Assembly (NCBI GenBank): GCA_902805475.1
Contig: CADCSX010000008.1
Location: 1,426,001-1,490,000, forward strand
Length of the DNA: 64,000 nucleotides
Reading direction: 5' to 3'
Source of the DNA: Entonaema liquescens
Lineage: Eukaryota > Ascomycota > Sordariomycetes > Xylariales > Xylariaceae
Numbering within the stretch: position 1 is the first letter of the stretch; the number at the start of each line of letters is the position of its first letter. This document shows positions 45,969-61,756 of this stretch, piece by piece. A program made the position numbers and the translations under genes. The notes beneath the pieces were generated by a model. It saw only the letters and a program-made list of their open reading frames with translations. It was not told the DNA's origin and did no database searches.

Positions 45969-47934
45969 AATAGTTATTTACGTAAATAAAACGTTAATTA
46001 TATAAATAAAAATTTAAAAATTTATTAAAAATAACGTGAATTTTATTATTAATTATTATTAAAATATTTAAAAATAAAATTAAATAACCGAAATAATATA
46101 ATAATTTATTTATATTAATTAATATATTTTAAAAAATAGTTAAAAATATTAATAATTATTTAAACTCGATAAACGAAATTATTTTAAGATTATTTGAAAA
46201 AAATAAAATAAATATAAAAAAACTTAAAAATAAATTAAATAATATTTTAATAATAATGTAAACGTAAATATTAAAAATATTATTTACTTTTATAAATTAA
46301 ATTTTAATATTTATTTAAATGAATTAATTGGATTTAATTAATATATTAATATTATATATATTTAAAATATTAGTAATGTTAAATAAATTTAAATTATTAT
46401 TATTTATAAAATATCTATTTAATTTAATGAATAATAAGTGTTTATTAAATAAAATTATTAATATTTATTATTTATATATTAATACCGAAATTTGTATAAA
46501 ATAAAAAAAAATAATAAAATTAATATAATTAAAAATAATATTTATAATAAAAGTAAAAAAATTATTTAAATGTAAAAATAAGAATAAAATAATCTTATTA
46601 TTTAATTTTAAATTAATATAAATAGATGAAATAATATTAAATAAATTAAACGAAATTTAATATTATTTTAAAATAATTTTAATTTTATACGAGTTATAAT
46701 TAATAAAAATTACGTTTAAATTATTAAGAAATTTTTAAAAAATAATTAATTATGTAAAAAATTAATAATTTGATTAAGTAGAATTTTTAAAAATAATATT
46801 TTAAATATTAATTAAATATTATGTTATTTAAAGTTTAATAACGATGTTTTTAACATTGTTATTATATTAAAACGAAAGTTTATTTAATTTTATAAAGTAA
46901 ATATGTAAATTTTATTTTTGTTTATATATACGAACGCGTAATATTTATTAAATTTATAAAATATTAATAAATATTTTTTATATATATATATTTTAAATTT
47001 AATTTTTAATATAAAATAAATAAAAAAATTAAAACATAAGCGATATAATAAAAAAAATAATTATTAAAATAAAATTAATTGTATAAATTATAATAAAAAA
47101 CAAAATTTATAATATTTTAATAATGATTATTTAATTATAAAATATTAAAACCCCATTTTATAACGTAAATATTTTAAAAATAATATTTGGAAAATTTAAA
47201 ATAGTAAAAATATAATAATAAAATATACGAAAAACGATATTAAACACTATTTAAAAATTAACAATTTTAAACTTAAAAAACGATGATTATAACGTTAATA
47301 TGACGAAAAAATAAAGTTATATAACATAAATAACCAATAATGAATATTTTAATTATAATAAAAAAAATTATTAAGTTAAAAATTATAATAAAAAATTATA
47401 ATTTTTATAAAAAATAATTTTAAATAACGAAAAAATTATTATTAAAAGAATAATTTTTAAAGATAATAAATTAATTAAATTTAATAAATATATTTAAAAA
47501 ACTTTTAAAAAATAATAAAATAAATTTAAACGATAAATTTAATTTATTGTTAATAAGAAAAAAAAAAGTAAAAAACGTAATTTTAAAGAAAATTTTAAAA
47601 ATTTAAATATAAATTAAAAATTAGTAAAAATATTTAATAATTTAATTTAAAATAATAATAATTAAAATAGTCGCATTTATTAAGTTAAAATAAATGGCGG
47701 TAATAAATTATTATTTTATAAAAATAAATTTATTAAAAAAAGTTATAAAAATGATTATAACGTTTTTAATATTAAATTATAAAATAATTAAAATATTATA
47801 ATATTTTTTAATTATAATTATATATTATATTACGTTTTAAAATTATTTATAAAAATATTAATAATATATAAAATATAAAAATTATTTAATATAATTAAAA
47901 TAAAAAGATTAAATTTATAAATAATATAAAAAAT

Positions 47935-48097
47935 TATAAAGTTTTTTTTATATATATTCTTAATTAATTAATTATTTGAAAATATAAAAGTTTATTATAA
48001 ACTATTATAACTAACTATTTAAAATTTATTATTTATTAAAATAATATAATATAATAATATTTTTTAATAATTAACAATAACAATTATAAAATCTTAA
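47935..48097. repeat. Left terminal direct repeat of the inner element
   Basis: It begins TATAAAG followed by eight T and ends ATCTTA. It pairs with 58376-58538 at a constant offset of 10441 bp. Paired differences include CT/TT, GA/AA, CTAAC/CCAAT and TCTTA/TCCCA. Confidence 0.75.
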
Positions 48098-49195
48098 TAT
48101 TTACCTTTTTTTTAAAAAAAGATAATAACATTTTCGTTATTTACGCGTTTTTTTTTTATTTTTTTTATTATTTAATATTAGCGGAAACATTATTATTATT
48201 TTTTTTTTTTATTTAATAATAACTTTTTATTTAATTTGGAATTTTTTTTTAATATTATTTTTTTTAATAAACCTTTTAACGTCTTTTAATTTTTTACCTT
48301 TATTAAACTTATTATAAATTTTAACATTATAAACGTAAATAATTTATTTACCATTTTTTTCTATTTAATATTTATTAAAATTTCTACTTTATTATTTAAA
48401 TATAACTTAAATAATAATACTTTACATTTTTAAATCTTTAATAATAATTTATAAAAATTTAAAACGTATACGTTTATTTTTATAATAAACTTTTTAATTA
48501 TAAATAATCAATTAACGAAAAATTACTTAAGAATTTTCTAATTTATTTTTATATTATCGTATGTTATTATTATATAAAATTTAAGCATTATTAATAATAA
48601 ATCGGTAATTGATGATAACTTAAAAATATTTGTTATTTTTACATTATTAAAAATTAATAATTTAAAAGTAAAAATTATTAATTTAAAAAAGATTATTTTT
48701 TTTTTAATTTGCAATTCCAACTTTTTTATTATTTCATTTTATATTTTTATTTTTATAAAAATAATATCCAACTTTTTTAAAATATTAATTTTTACCACTT
48801 TACGTTTTTATAATTTTATAATTATAATATTTATTTTTATTATTAAAGCATTTTAACTATATATATTTTTTTAATAAAATTTTTTTATAAAAAATTAAAT
48901 TAATAAAATATTATAATTAATCACTTTTATCGTTTTATTTAAACTTTTTTATACATAACTTATTTTTTTTACTATTAATTCCATAATTAAAAATTTTCTT
49001 TTTTAATTAATTTTAAACTTATATATAACTTATATTATATTTTCCTAAATAAAATTTTCTTTATTTTAATTATCTTTAATAATATATTTTTCACTATAAT
49101 TATCATTATCTTTAATATTATTTTTATTATTAATATTTTTTTTATTATTAATATAAGTTTTTTTATTATCAATTTTATTATTAATTTTTTATTAT

Positions 49196-49435
49196 ATATT
49201 TATATTATTAACATTTTTATAATTTTTATCAACTTATTATTATATATTTATAATAATAATATTTTTATAATTATTATTAATTATTTATAATATATTTATA
49301 ATAATAACATTTTTATAATTATTATTAAACATTTATTATATATTTATAATAATAATATTACTTTAATTATTATAAATTATTTATTACATATTTATAATAA
49401 TAACATTTTTATTTTACGTCGTACCATTATTATTA
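49196..49435. repeat. 48-bp tandem repeat, about five copies
   Basis: The landmark ATATTTATAATAATA (or ATATTTATATTATTA in the first copy) recurs at 49196, 49244, 49292, 49340 and 49388, exactly every 48 bp. Between landmarks each unit carries a similar TTTTTATAATTATTATTA segment. 48 bp is 16 codons, so this could be the remnant of a repeat within a former coding region of the inner element. Confidence 0.7.
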
Positions 49436-52400
49436 TTAAATTAATTATTTTATATTAAAAAAAATTATTAATAAAATTTATTATTTAATTTTTATATAAA
49501 TTTCTAAAATAACAATTTTATTTTTTTATTTAATAATTAAATAATTTATATTAATTTTAAAACTTATAATTTTTTTATAATTTAATTTAAAAAAATATTA
49601 AATTTTTTTATAATATATTTATAAATTTGTAAAATTTTTAAAATTAAAATTTTTAATAAATTAAAATAATAATATTAATATTTTTTAACATTTTAATTAT
49701 AACTAATACATATTTTATCAACTTTATTTAATTTTACCATTATTTTTCAATATAATAAAAACGCACTCGGTTAAATATATAATTAAATTATTAATAATTT
49801 TACAACAACGCGTTACAAATTAATCCAATTTTTTAATCTTATTATTATAACAGCTTTACTTTAAAACGTTATTAAATTTATAAATAACTTACTTTTTTTA
49901 TTTTTAAAAGTAAATATTTTTATATCGTATATATTTATTAATAATATTTTTTATTTTAATTTACTTTATATTATTTTTTTAAAATATTTTTTATTAATAA
50001 TTTATTTATATTTATTTAAGATATTTTAATTACTTATATTTTTTTTATTTTTTTTGGTTATAAAATTAAATTATATTAATTTTTAATTAAAATTTGCAAA
50101 TTATAAATTATTTAAAATAATATTATTTTTTTTATTATAATCGAATTAATATTCAATTTTTTAACATTAATTACTTTATTTTTTACAATTTTAATAATTT
50201 TATAAATAGTAAAGTTATTTTATATAGCGTTTTTATTATTAACTATATTATTTTAAGTTTATTTATTAATATTATTATTAACCGGTTTTATAAAATCGTT
50301 ATTAATTATATTATTATTTATATTATCGTTATAAAAATATTTATTATTGTAAAAGGATTTATTATTATAAAAGGTTTTATTATTTTGCTTAAATATAATA
50401 TTATTATTATTAATTTATTTATTAATTATAATTATTTTTAAACGTATATTATTATAAACAAATTAAAAAAAAATATAAAATAAAATTATTTATATATAAT
50501 AAAATATAATTAATGCAAATTATTAAATTAAAATGAAAAATATAAATAAAAATAATTATTTTAAAAAAGAATATATATATATAAAAAATAGAAAAGTATA
50601 AGTATAAAAAAATAAAAAAATAATTTAATAATTAAAAAAATTTCAATATATTTCGGGTATTAAATTTAGAAAAAAAATACGGAATAAATTAAATTTCGGA
50701 AAAAAAGTTATTGGTAAAAAATAAATTTTATATTAATTTTATATTATTAATTATTTTAAATTTATATATAATAATAATAATTTATTTAATTAAAATTATT
50801 TTTATAATATTATATAATTATATATTTAAAATAATTTATTTTTTATATTATTAATAAATTGAATTATTTTCTATGGTAATTACATTATTGGTGCTGTTAT
50901 TATTAATGATTATAAATAAAAACTATTTAATAATAAGTTTATTATTATTTTTAGTAATAATAATATAATTGCCTTATTAAATTATATTATATTTAATAAT
51001 AATTTTAAAATTTTAATACATATATTTATTTTAAAAATATTTTTTATTAATTTCTTTTTATTTTTTTCGTTAATTTTATATAATTTTAATTTAATTAATA
51101 TTAATAGGTTAATTTTATTAAATTTATTTATTAACGCCATTATATTTTATATTAATAATTTTCTTAAATACTATTAATTATATATTAATATATAATCTTT
51201 TTATTATATAAAATATTTAATAATTGGTTTATTACTTTATTTATTTATTTTTTATTTTAAAAATCTTTTTATTTCATAAGATATTTAATTAATATTATTA
51301 CCTTTAATAATAATATAATTTAATTATAATTATTAATAATTATATAAGTTAATTCTTTATGGTATTTTATATAATTATATTATTAAAATTATTTTATAAA
51401 TTTTTTAATAATTTAAAATATTTAATTTATAAGTTAAATTTTTAATATATTTAATTATTATTAATAAATTAACACGTTATATTAACCATTTTTTTAAAAG
51501 TTTTTTTAATAATATATATTTTTTGTATAATTAAAAATATATAATATTATTTATTTTTTAATTAATAAATTTATAAATTTTATTATATTTAATTTTTAAA
51601 TTTATAATTGTAAAATTAATAATTATTTTAACTTTTTTTTAATATAAATTTTGTAATATTTTAAAGTTAATATTATTATTTAATATTTTTATTATAAAAA
51701 TTATAGATTTTAGCTTAAAATTGTAAATTATTTTATTAAGGTTTTATTTTAATATAATTAATTTTATATTATTTAAATTATATTATAAAGTTAGTATTAT
51801 ATTAATCTATAAGTTTGTTAAAGTGGAATAATAAAAACGTATGGTTATTTTAATATTTTAATTCTTTTTTTTTATTTATTTATTAATTTATAAGTAATAA
51901 TTTATTAATATTATAAACTTTATTTTTAATTATACGAATAATATTTGCTAAAATTTTAATATAAATTTTAAATTATAATTTAATATTGTTTTAGTTAAGA
52001 AACCTTAATTATATAACAAAAATAATTATAAAATTAATAAAACTTAATGGTTTATTTTATATTTAATATTATTAGGAATTAATATAATTTTTTTACTAAA
52101 TTTATAAATAATTATTATTATAATATCGTAATAAATGAATCCATTTATCGTTTATAACGTTTTTTTCGAAAGTATTAATGGTAAATTAATTATAAAATCT
52201 TATACGATAATGTAATAAAAGATTACTATTAAATTAATAAGTAATAATTTTCTATTAATTTTTAGTTTATTATTTCGGTTTTTTTAATATTTTAAATATT
52301 ATTATATATATTTTTTAATTTTTTTTATAAGATTTTATATATTTATTTTTTGGAAATTATATAATATTTTTTTAAGTTTAAAATGATATTAATTATTATA

Positions 52401-55400
52401 AATTATTTATAATAGATTTTAAATATAATTAAATAATATTATTAATTGTTATTATTTAATATTTAAAACGTAATATATAAATTTATTTTTTAATTTATGT
52501 TTATATTATTTTATTATATTTTTATTTTTATTTATTACAAATTATAATATTTTACGTAATTATTTAAACCTTTTATTGTTATTATATCTTTATATAATAT
52601 ATAATTTAAAAACTTTATTTATGGTTATTTTTGTTATAAAATAATTAAAATTTTTTATAATATTTTTTAATATTATTTTCGTAAAATTATTTTTTTATTT
52701 TTTATTTTTTAATAAGTTAATTGTTAATAATTGTGATAATGTATTAAGTACCAAATTTAATTATCCAAGTATATGGTATATTTTTAGTTAAAATTATGAT
52801 AAATATGTTAATATTATTATTAATTTATTATTTATTTTATTAATATTAATTGTTTTTAATTTTATTTATTATATTATATTTTTTATTGCATTATGGTTTA
52901 TTAAAACCATAATTAAATATATATATAATTGAAATTAAATTTGATTTTAATAATATATTTATACGAGATATATTATTTCTAATTTTATTATTTAATATTT
53001 TACTTTAATTTTTATAAAAATTTTTGATAAAAACATTATTAATTTAATATCATTTATTAAAATGTTTTTCGTGTTTTATAGTTTTTTTAAATGAAAAATA
53101 AAAACTTTAAAATTTCGTTTTTTAGATATATCGATTTTAAAGTAAGTTATTTTCTTATTATCTTAATAATATAATATTATTAAATTTATAAGTTTTTTTT
53201 ATAAATTTGTAAAAGTTTCGATTTTTACTATTATAAAAATAAATGGTATTTTTATTATGTATTTTTTTTTTATTAAAAATGTAAAATAAATTTTACTTTC
53301 CTTTTTTCCTTTTATTATTAATATTATCTTTCTATTTTATAATAATTATATTTTTTACAAATACCATAAAATATATTTTTATAAAAATCTTATTATATTA
53401 ATATATGTTTTAAATATTATTAATATTATAAATATTTTAATTTTTTATATTATTTTTATTTATCTTTTTATAATAACTATTTTTAAATTATTAATAATAA
53501 ATCTTAATAATTTAATTAATAAATATTTAAAAAATGATTTTTTCAAATTTAATATTAACTTAATATTATTAAATAAAAAAAATATTTATTAAAAATATTA
53601 TTTATATTCTTTTACAATATAATTATAAATTACCACATTATTTATATAAATTTTTACAAAATTATTAAATAATAATAATTTTTAATTTATAAATTGTTAA
53701 TTAAAAATAAAAAAATTTTTAAATTTTATTAACGTTACTTTCGATATTTTAAATCCTTATGGCAAAATAATAATTATTTAATTAACGTATTTTTATATTA
53801 TTAATAATTAATGGAAAAATATTAATTTATTAATAATAATAAAATATTTACGTCCTTTTATTTTATTTATAATTTCCTTTTATCGAAATAATAAATAAAT
53901 ATTTATTAATATATAATAATTTAAAAATTATAAATTAATAATAATTTATCTTTTTTTTTTTACCATTTACTATTTATTATATAACGAATATAAAGTAATT
54001 AAAAAATATAAGTTTTTTTATTTATTTTATTTTTTTTTTATTATACATATTATTAAATATTTTATTAAATAATATTTGATTTTCCATTTTTAAAAAATAA
54101 ATTTAACTTATTTTATATTTATTTTATTAATTATTAATTAAATTTATAATTATTTTTTTATTTTTTAAAAAATTGATAATATTTTAATTATATTATATAT
54201 TATAATTATTTACCATTATAATTAATTTTTAACTAAATAAATATAATATATTATAATAATTAATATTATTTTTAAATAAAATTTTTAATATATTTTCCAA
54301 TTTTTAAACATTTAAGTTTACTATTTTATCCTTATAATATAATATTTGTTTCGTTATAAATTTTTAAAAATCTTTATTAATTTTATTATTAATTAATAAT
54401 ATTTTAAAAATATTATTTTATAAATTAAAATTTTTAAATATAAAATTATTATTAATATTAATATTATTAATAATTATAATAATTTATATAATATTAATTT
54501 TATCCTATATTATTATAATATATTTATTTATTATAATTTTATTTATTATCCCCAATTTTATTTTTTATAATATTATAATTTTTTTAATTATTTAATTAAA
54601 AAATATCATTCTTTTTATCGTAATTATATTATATATATTATATAATATTTTAAAATATATTATATTAAATTAATAATTATATTTTTTTAATAAATTTAAA
54701 TATAATATTAAAATTATTATTATTATTCCTAATAAAATTATAGTTTTATTAATAATAAATATTTTTTATCTTAAATTACCCACTATTTGAAAATAATTAA
54801 TATTTATTTTCTTTTTTAAATACGCATTTAATATAAATATTTATTTAAATTAATTAATAATTATTTTATAGTTATTATAAAATTTATTACTTAATAATAA
54901 ATTAAGTTTAAAATTATATTAATAAATTTAAATGTTAATATAAATATTAATAAATTTACGTTTATTTATTTTAAGTTTTATTAATAATTTAATTAAAAAT
55001 TTTACCTTTTATCCTATATTTAATGAACTTTTAATTCTTATTATTTATAAAAGGATATTTAATTTGTATATTTTATAATTTTTAACAAAAATCTTTAATT
55101 AATTAACATCAACTATCTTATTAAATGCTTTTAAATTAATATATATTATAAATTTCTCATTATTTATAACATTAATTTTTAAATAAAAATATTATTTAAA
55201 TAAATTTTTTTTCATTAATAATATTACCACTATTTTTATAATTTTAAAATTAAATAAATTTTTTATTTTAATAAATATATTTATATTATCATTATTTTCA
55301 TTTATTATTATATTAATATTTATGAAATCTTCATTTATATTATTATTAAATTTAACCATATTTTATTTATTTTATATTAAAAATTATAAAAATTTATTTT

Positions 55401-58375
55401 TTATATTTATAAAATATATTAAATTTATAAATCCATTACTTAATTATTTAAAAAAAAAATATTTATTAACATATATATATTTAAAACAATTTAACTTAAT
55501 ATCGAATTTCTTATTATATTTTTTATAAATTCATTTATTTAACTTAATAATTATATTATAAAATTACATTAAATAATTATACTTAAATTTAAATTTATTA
55601 TTTAAATATTTCTTTAATAAAAAATAATTATTATTTTTTAATTAAATTTCTTTATTTTTAAAATTTATTTAATTATTTTATAATAATATTTTATTTTTTA
55701 AATAAAATTTTTTTCTTTAATATTTTTATTTTATTTATTATTATTAATGGTAATAACGTTTAAAATAATAATTATAATAATTATAACATTTATAATAAAA
55801 ATTTCTATTATAATAAAAACTATTTTTATTATAAAATTTATAATATTTATCTCCGTTTTAATAATTATTATTACGCTTATATTCGCCATTACAACAATAT
55901 TCACTATTATAACAATATTTACTATTGCAATAATATTTACCACTTTATTATTTATTGTATTTATTTTTCCTTTTCTTATTATTATTTTTAAAATTATAAT
56001 TTTAATATTTAAATTATTAAAAATTATTACTTATTTTTTCATTATTATTATTAAATATTTTTTCGTTAATTAAATAAATATAAATTATTAATTACTTAAC
56101 TTTATTAATAAATAAAATATTAATAACTATTTTTTTTAATAAATTTTTCTTTTCATTAATTAACAATTTAATACGCTATAATTTAATACAATTTCGCAAT
56201 TAATTAATATATTCATTAATTAACCATATATTATTAAATAAAATTATATTATATTAAAAATTAAAATTTAATATATTATATATTTATTATATTTATTATA
56301 ATTTTAATATCGTTCCATATATTTAATAAATACGAATAATATTTATTATTTAAATATAAATAAAAATACCTTTAAAATAATCTTTTTTTATATATTTAAA
56401 TATATATAATTTTTACCATATTTTATTAAACTTTATTTTAAATTTATTAAAAAATTTTTTTAAATAAAATTTATTATTAACCATTATATTATTTCGCATT
56501 TTTTTAATAAATTTTACAATATACCATTACATTACTTTTCTTTTATACAATTTATACATTTACGTTATAATAACTTCTATTTTAATTTTATTAATTTTAA
56601 CTTATCAAATTACATTTATAAATAAAATAATATTATAAAATATTATATTTTTTTTATTTAAAATAATATTATTTTTATTAAATAATTTATTAAAATTTAA
56701 ATAAAATATATTAATATTATAAATTTTAAAATTATTAAATTAAATCTTACATTACGTAATAACGTAATTATTTTTTACATTATTTTACATTTTATTAAAG
56801 AAATTATTAATTATATTAAAAATAATATTTATATTTATTTAAAAACTTATAATATATTTAATAATTCGTTATTACAACACATCGTTTATTATTATTATAA
56901 ATAATTAACCTATTAATAATTATCCAATTAAACTAATTAAACCAACTAAATTAATTTATATTTACATATTATTATTTTAATTATTATTATCACAATTATT
57001 ATTATTACAATTACTTTTTAACTTATAATCATTATTAACAAATTTATTATTAAATATATTAATAAAATTTTACAAATATATTTTTATTCATTATTATTAA
57101 AATAATAATAAAAATAACAAATTTTTAACTATTAATATATCTTTTATTTATAAAAAAAATAACAATTTTTACAATATAACAATTAAATACATTTATTATT
57201 TATTTTATAATAACATATTAATTTTTAATAATAATTCTAATAAAAATAATTTAAATAATAAACTTATTAATTTAAAAATAATTTTTCGTAATAATAATAA
57301 TAATTTTAAAATATTTTACAATTATATTAAAATTATTAATAAATTTACAATTAATTTATTAAGCATTTTCTTAATCGTTGTCGTTATAAACAAATTAACC
57401 TTTAATAATAATATCGTTTCGTAATTAAAACTTAACTTATTTAATTTAATTATTTTTAATTTTATCATTTTTATTATTAATTTAAAAAACAATAATATAA
57501 TTATTTACATTTTTAATAAAAAAGGTATTTTAAAAACTATTATAAAAATTATTATAAAAATTATTATAATAATTATTATAATAATTATTATAAAAGTTAT
57601 TATAAAAATTAAAGCTTTTAAAATATTTAATTTAATAAATAAAATATAATTATAAATTATTTTAAAAAATATATAAAATTTATAAATATTTATTAATTAC
57701 TTTAAATTATATATTATTAATATTTTTAACAAATTTTTAATATATCTCTTTACTTATTATATTATATATTATTAATTAATTTATTATAATATTTTATAAT
57801 AAAAGATTATTTATTAAACTTAATTTTAAAATAACTTCGTAATTAATAATAATATTTTATTATTTAATAAAAATTCCGCAATTTTAAAAATGGTATTTTT
57901 TAATTACGATATTATAAAATAATAAATAATTAATAATAATATATCTTATATAAAATATAACTTTTTAAAAAAAAAGTTATTATATTTGCTATTATGTAAA
58001 AAGAAATTTATTTTTTAAATACTTTTTTATAATATTAATATTAGAAAATGTTATTATAATTTTGCAAAAAATATATTTATTATAAAGAAAATCTATTTTT
58101 TTTATAAAGAAATAATATTATTAATATAATAAAAAAAAAAAAAAAAAAATTTTTGTAATATTTTATATATTTAATAATTTAAATAAATAAATTATTACAA
58201 TTATTATATTAATATTTTTATTATTTTAATTAAATTTTACTTTTTAAATTATATAACGTAAAACAAAAAATATTAAACCGGTTTTAAATATATTATAATA
58301 ATTAAACTATTATAAATATTATTTTAATATTATATTAATGGTTTTCCAATTTTAAACTTAAGTAAAACTATTAAA

Positions 58376-58538
58376 TATAAAATTTTTTTTATATATATTT
58401 TTAATTAATTAATTATTTAAAAATATAAAAATTTATTATAAATTATTATAACCAATTATTTAAAATTCATTGTTTATTAAAATAATATAATATAATAATA
58501 TTCTTTAATAATTAATAATAATAATTATAAAATCCCAA
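58376..58538. repeat. Right terminal direct repeat of the inner element
   Basis: It begins TATAAAA followed by eight T and ends ATCCCA. It keeps several cytosines that are T in the left copy, and the reverse elsewhere, so the two copies were mutated independently. Confidence 0.75.
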
Positions 58539-61500
58539 TAAAAATAATAATTTATATAAAATTTAAAATTAAAGATAATTATAATATAATATTTATTATT
58601 TTAATAAAAATAATTTTAAATTATATATTTTTAAAAAAATTTATTTTTAAGAAAGGAATATTTTATAAATGGGGAATTATTTGTGAAAGTTATATATATA
58701 ATAAAATGTTATGTTTATAAAAATTTAAAAGAAAGTTTTTTATATAATTTTTTAAATAAAAAAATTTATATTAAATAATTAAAATAATAAAATTAATATT
58801 TAAAATTATTATTATAATAATATTAAATTTTAAATAATATAAAAATATATTAATAATAAATTTTTAAATTAATATATATTTTTAAAAATATATTAAAAAA
58901 TTTTTAAAATTATTTAATAACGTTAAATATTATATAAATATAAAAATGTAAATTTTATATTATATAAATATAAATAATAATTTTTTAATAAAGTTATTAT
59001 TATAAAGATATAATTTTTATTAAAAATAAATGTTAAGAAAATTTATTAAAATTTATAAAAGTAAAATAATTTAAAAATTTATAAGTTTTTAAATGTTATT
59101 ATTATTATTAATATTTAAAAAAATATTAAATTAAATGATTAAGTTAAATAAAAATGATTTAAATATTATTTGGTATTTTTATTACGATTATAAAAAGTTA
59201 AATAAACGTATTAAAAAAAACGTATATTTATTATTTAATATGTAAAATTAAATTTAATGTATAATAAATTATTATTAATATATATTTATTAATTTAAAAA
59301 ATGGATTTTAATATATATTAATTTATTTATTATATTATAAAAAAATAATATTTGTAATATTTTTTAAAATATATAAATGGATGGTTATATTTTTTAAATT
59401 AATAAATGTATTAATTATTTTTTAAATATTTATTAACGAAATGTTATATAAGTTTTACGAATTTGTTATAAGTTTTTTTAATAATATTTATATTTAAGTA
59501 AATATTTTAAAATAATTTTACGAACGAATAATAATTGTGTTTTAAAGATTTGTTAAATATAAGATAATTATTAATATTAAAAAAAGTTAAATATTTATTA
59601 AATAAAAAATATTTTTAAAATTTATTATTTTAAAATAAAATATTAAAATTAATTTAATAAAAGTAATAACGATATAAGATAAATTAATATTAAAAATAAT
59701 TATTAATATTTAAGTTTTTATTAATATAATAAAATATTTTAAAAATTTAATAAAAAATTATTTAAAAATATTAAATTTTTTTATAATATTAATTAATTAA
59801 TAAAAGAATATATTAATGGAGCTTGACGAAATAATTAAAGAAATATAATTTAAAATATAAGAAATAATTATAATAATGTTAATTATAATAAAATTCGATT
59901 GGAAATTATCTTTAATATTGGAAATAAATATAAATAAAAAATATATTAATGCTATTTTATTATAATTATATATATATGGTAATTAATAAGTTTTTTATTT
60001 AATAATTTATTTTTCGAAAAAATTAATTAATATTTAATAACGTTATTTAATGTAAAAATAAAAATTATTAAAAATTATATTAATATTTTAATATTAGAAA
60101 TATTAAGTAAAAAGAAATGATATTATAATGATAATGGATTACGAATTTTTAAAAATTATTAATATAAAAGTTAAATAATTTGCGAGAATTTTTCGATTTT
60201 TTAATGTTATAAAATATTATGGTATTAAAATTATTTATTATTTAAATAAAGTTAATATTTTAATTAATTATTTATTTAAATTATTTAAATTAAAAATAAT
60301 TAAATTTAATTTTTTATTTATTAAAAAATTTTATAAATGAAATGTTATATATTTATATAAATTGAATAAATTTAATTTGTAAATTATTTATAAATATTTT
60401 ATATTTAAAGAAAAATTATTTAATTTAATTAATAAAAATTAAATATATAAAAATTTCGTTATATATAAAAGTTATTTATATAAAGTGATTATATATAAAA
60501 AAATATTTAAAAACTTTTTATATGTAATAAAAATAAAAAATGAAATTGTTAATTTATAAATAATATTTAAATTTAATAATTTAATAGTTAAATTATGAAA
60601 AATATATTATAATTAAAATTATATTATGGTAAAAATTATATTTAAAAAAATATTAAAATAATATTAATATTTTAAAATTATATTAATAATATAAAAAATA
60701 ATAATTAAATGTTTTATATGTTAATTAATAAAAAAGTTAAATTTAATATTATTTAATTTATAATTTATATATTTATTAATGTTATTAATGCGATAAATAA
60801 TTAATTATATATTTATTAATAAATATAATATTTTTATAACGATTAAATATATTATAAAATAAGTTGAAATAATGATAATTATAACGATATTATTTGCGAA
60901 TTATATATTTTTGTTTAATAAAATAAATATTATTTTTAATTATTTAAAAAAATGGATTAATAATAATGTTAAATTGTTTATAAGTCACGAGGTAAAAAAA
61001 TAAATGAAATTTAATAAATTTATTATTAAATTTATTACATTATTTAAATTAAAAAATAATAATAAAATTAAAAAAATTAATGGAAATTTGAAAAAAATTA
61101 TATTATGTAAATATTAAGTAAATTTTATATATATAAAATTATTATAATTATTATAAAAAACGTTAATAATATATAATTATATTTTTAAATTTAAAAAGTA
61201 TAATAATTATTATTTTATATTCGATACGTAATTATTTTAAAATTAATAATTTATTAAATATAACGAATATATTCGCGAATTAATGGAAAAAAAAAAAATA
61301 TTATTTGTAAAATAATTAATCGAATAATATAAAGTACCATTAACCCGTAATCGATTTAATGGTGCTAAAGTATTTAAAAATTAAATATATGCGTATTTAT
61401 AAAAAAAAAAAAAATTTAATTAAAACGTACGCGTTTAAAGATTAAATATTAAAAATAAAATAATGTATTATAAAATATAAACTTTATTACGATGGATTTT

Positions 61501-61756
61501 AAGTTATAATAAATTGCCATTTAAGTAATATGTATAAAATTTGAAACTTTGATAATGTATAATTATAAAATAAATATAATAATATTAATTTTTTTTTTAT
61601 TTACGTTTATAATAATTATTTAATATATAATATATAATATGTTAATAAAATTATATTAAAGTAAAATAAATAACGTTTATTAAAACGAATAAATTAAATA
61701 TATAATTGTTAAAAAAATTAATAATGATTAAAGATAATTATTTAAAAAAAAAAAAA

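Larger units (their letters stand above)
47935..58538. mobile_element. Inner repeat-bounded element nested in the outer one, RIP-degraded
   Basis: A 10.6 kb unit bounded by two ~163-bp direct repeats (47935-48097 and 58376-58538) that differ almost only by transitions. At its edges the strand bias of the mutations changes: outside, C is nearly absent from the + strand; just inside the left edge, G is nearly absent. Within it the bias flips again near 50450, 53290 and 57900, so it may itself contain a further insertion. No protein domain is readable. Confidence 0.65.

Noticed and set aside
49196..49435. CRISPR-like regular repeat
   Set aside because: The 48-bp units are contiguous tandem copies without unique spacers, in eukaryotic RIP-mutated DNA.
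55322..56073. Hydrophobic open frames in the AT block (also 48538-48720)
   Set aside because: They consist of Ile/Phe/Leu/Lys/Asn runs dictated by A/T composition, lie in RIP-mutated DNA and match no family.
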